Source of the DNA: Janthinobacterium sp. PC23-8
GTDB taxonomy: Bacteria > Pseudomonadota > Gammaproteobacteria > Burkholderiales > Burkholderiaceae_D
Length of the DNA: 64,000 bases
Reading direction: 5' to 3'
NCBI RefSeq assembly: GCF_002250505.1
Contig: NZ_NJGY01000003.1
Span: 504,460-568,459 of the forward strand
In this document: one piece after another, positions 63,359 to 64,000 of the stretch
How positions within the stretch are numbered: the stretch's first letter is position 1
How the letters are laid out: every line of letters starts with the position of its first letter
Position numbers and translations under genes: made by a program
The notes under the pieces: generated by a model
Told to the model about the DNA's origin: nothing
What the model saw: only the letters and a program-made list of their open reading frames with translations
The model's database searches: none

Positions 63359-64000
63359 ATGAAAAAAACTCTCCTCGCGGCAGCGATAGCGCTCGCTTTC
63401 GGCTTCAGCGCCCATGCGCAAGAAAAAGGCACGACGGTTGCCAACGACACCTTTGGCTATAACACGCAGACAGCAAACAGTTCGTCGAGCCAATCGGGCG
63501 CAGGGCCTGCAGCGTACGACAATTCGTCGGCCTCGCAAGACAATTCGGCCCAGAACAACAGTACCGGCGAAGCGGCGGCCAACGCCATGGGCGCTTCGGC
63601 GGCCAACAATGGCGCGACCAGCAGCGCCAGTTTCATGAACGCTTTCAATAACTCGACGGCCACGGCCTCCAGCACGCTCGACGGTTCCGTGTCGGGCAAC
63701 ACCGTCAGTTCGATCGGCAACTACGCCACCAATAACGGTTCGGTCAATGGCGGCGCAGGCTATGGCGGTGTCGGCGCTACCGGACAGGGCGGCACGGCGT
63801 ACGGCACCGGCGGCACGGGCGGCACGGCGACGGGCGCCGCTGGCGCCGCTGGCGCCGTGGGCGGCGTTGCCACCAATGGCAGCGCCAGCGTTGGCGACGC
63901 ATCGGTTGGCGCCAGCAACGGCGGCGCCGGTGGCGCCGGCGGCTATGCCCGGGGCGCGAACAGCGGCCCGGCTGGTGCCGGTGGCGCGGGCGGCGCCGGT
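63359..64000 (+). CDS. Gly/Ala/Ser/Asn-rich secreted protein, partial (C-terminus outside window)
   Basis: An open frame of 214 codons runs from an ATG at 63359 (GGGAAC upstream) to the window edge. It has a clear signal peptide (MKKTLLAAAIALAFGFSAHA). The mature protein begins with an Asn/Ser/Gln-rich part (residues 20-120, with ASSTLDGSVSGNTVSSIGN) and passes into long Gly-Gly-Ala/Thr repeats. Such composition occurs in surface fibres, biofilm-matrix proteins and functional amyloids, but I recognise no family. It stands behind a sigma-54 promoter next to the activator gene, so it is probably that activator's target. Confidence 0.85.
   Translation, partial: MKKTLLAAAIALAFGFSAHAQEKGTTVANDTFGYNTQTANSSSSQSGAGPAAYDNSSASQDNSAQNNSTGEAAANAMGASAANNGATSSASFMNAFNNSTATASSTLDGSVSGNTVSSIGNYATNNGSVNGGAGYGGVGATGQGGTAYGTGGTGGTATGAAGAAGAVGGVATNGSASVGDASVGASNGGAGGAGGYARGANSGPAGAGGAGGAG

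Noticed and set aside
63700..64000. Gly/Ala-rich repeats at the right edge as a CRISPR or DNA tandem array
   Set aside because: The repetition is at the codon level (GGC/GCC), irregular, and lies within an open frame with a signal peptide.

Overview
The window reads as chromosomal DNA of a high-GC betaproteobacterium, most likely an Oxalobacteraceae relative (Janthinobacterium, Massilia or Duganella). This placement is inferred from gene content and codon bias; there is no rRNA here to confirm it. I see no tRNA, rRNA, insertion sequence, prophage or CRISPR array. Genes are tightly packed and very often overlap by ATGA.

Left part (1-13.4 kb): an OmpR-type two-component system lies between two paralogous secreted proteins of unknown function, one cut by the window edge, that share an upstream motif. 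A BamE-like lipoprotein follows the second paralog. Next come a D-2-hydroxyacid dehydrogenase and a LysR regulator. Divergent from these are a small membrane protein and an alpha/beta-hydrolase-fold protein that has lost its catalytic serine and histidine, and then a complete MexEF-OprN-like RND efflux operon ending at a strong terminator.

Middle part (13.5-31 kb): a chemoreceptor, a secreted serine hydrolase, two Ala/Lys-rich periplasmic proteins with a third copy at 23.2 kb, a Fur-boxed siderophore receptor with a PepSY membrane protein, a LytS/LytTR-type two-component system, an LigD/Ku end-joining pair, an SDR dehydrogenase with a divergent TetR regulator, and a SulP transporter followed by a possible Imm1-like protein.

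Type VI secretion block (31-47 kb): tssF and tssG lead into two tandem cassettes of PAAR-vgrG-tle4-tli4 on the minus strand, with tssK divergent. The cassettes arose by duplication: PAAR and the VgrG body are almost identical, while the VgrG C-terminus and the AT-richer lipase/immunity genes have diverged. A scar of the tssG 3' end lies between the cassettes. The remaining T6SS structural genes are not in the window.

Right part (47-64 kb): a signalling operon (hybrid kinase with an ABC-type periplasmic sensor, a second kinase, and a REC-PAS-GGDEF-EAL protein), then the urease operon ureDABCEFG-hupE behind a near-consensus NtrC site and a sigma-54 promoter, an acyltransferase, and a VpsR-like sigma-54 activator with a degenerate receiver domain. 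The activator is followed by a consensus sigma-54 promoter driving a Gly/Ala/Ser-rich secreted protein that runs off the right edge.

The best candidates for new biology are the duplicating T6SS lipase cassettes, the Ala/Lys-rich periplasmic family with its conserved CpxR-like box, the two-component system with its flanking secreted paralogs, the pseudo-hydrolase next to the efflux pump, and the two sigma-54 circuits.
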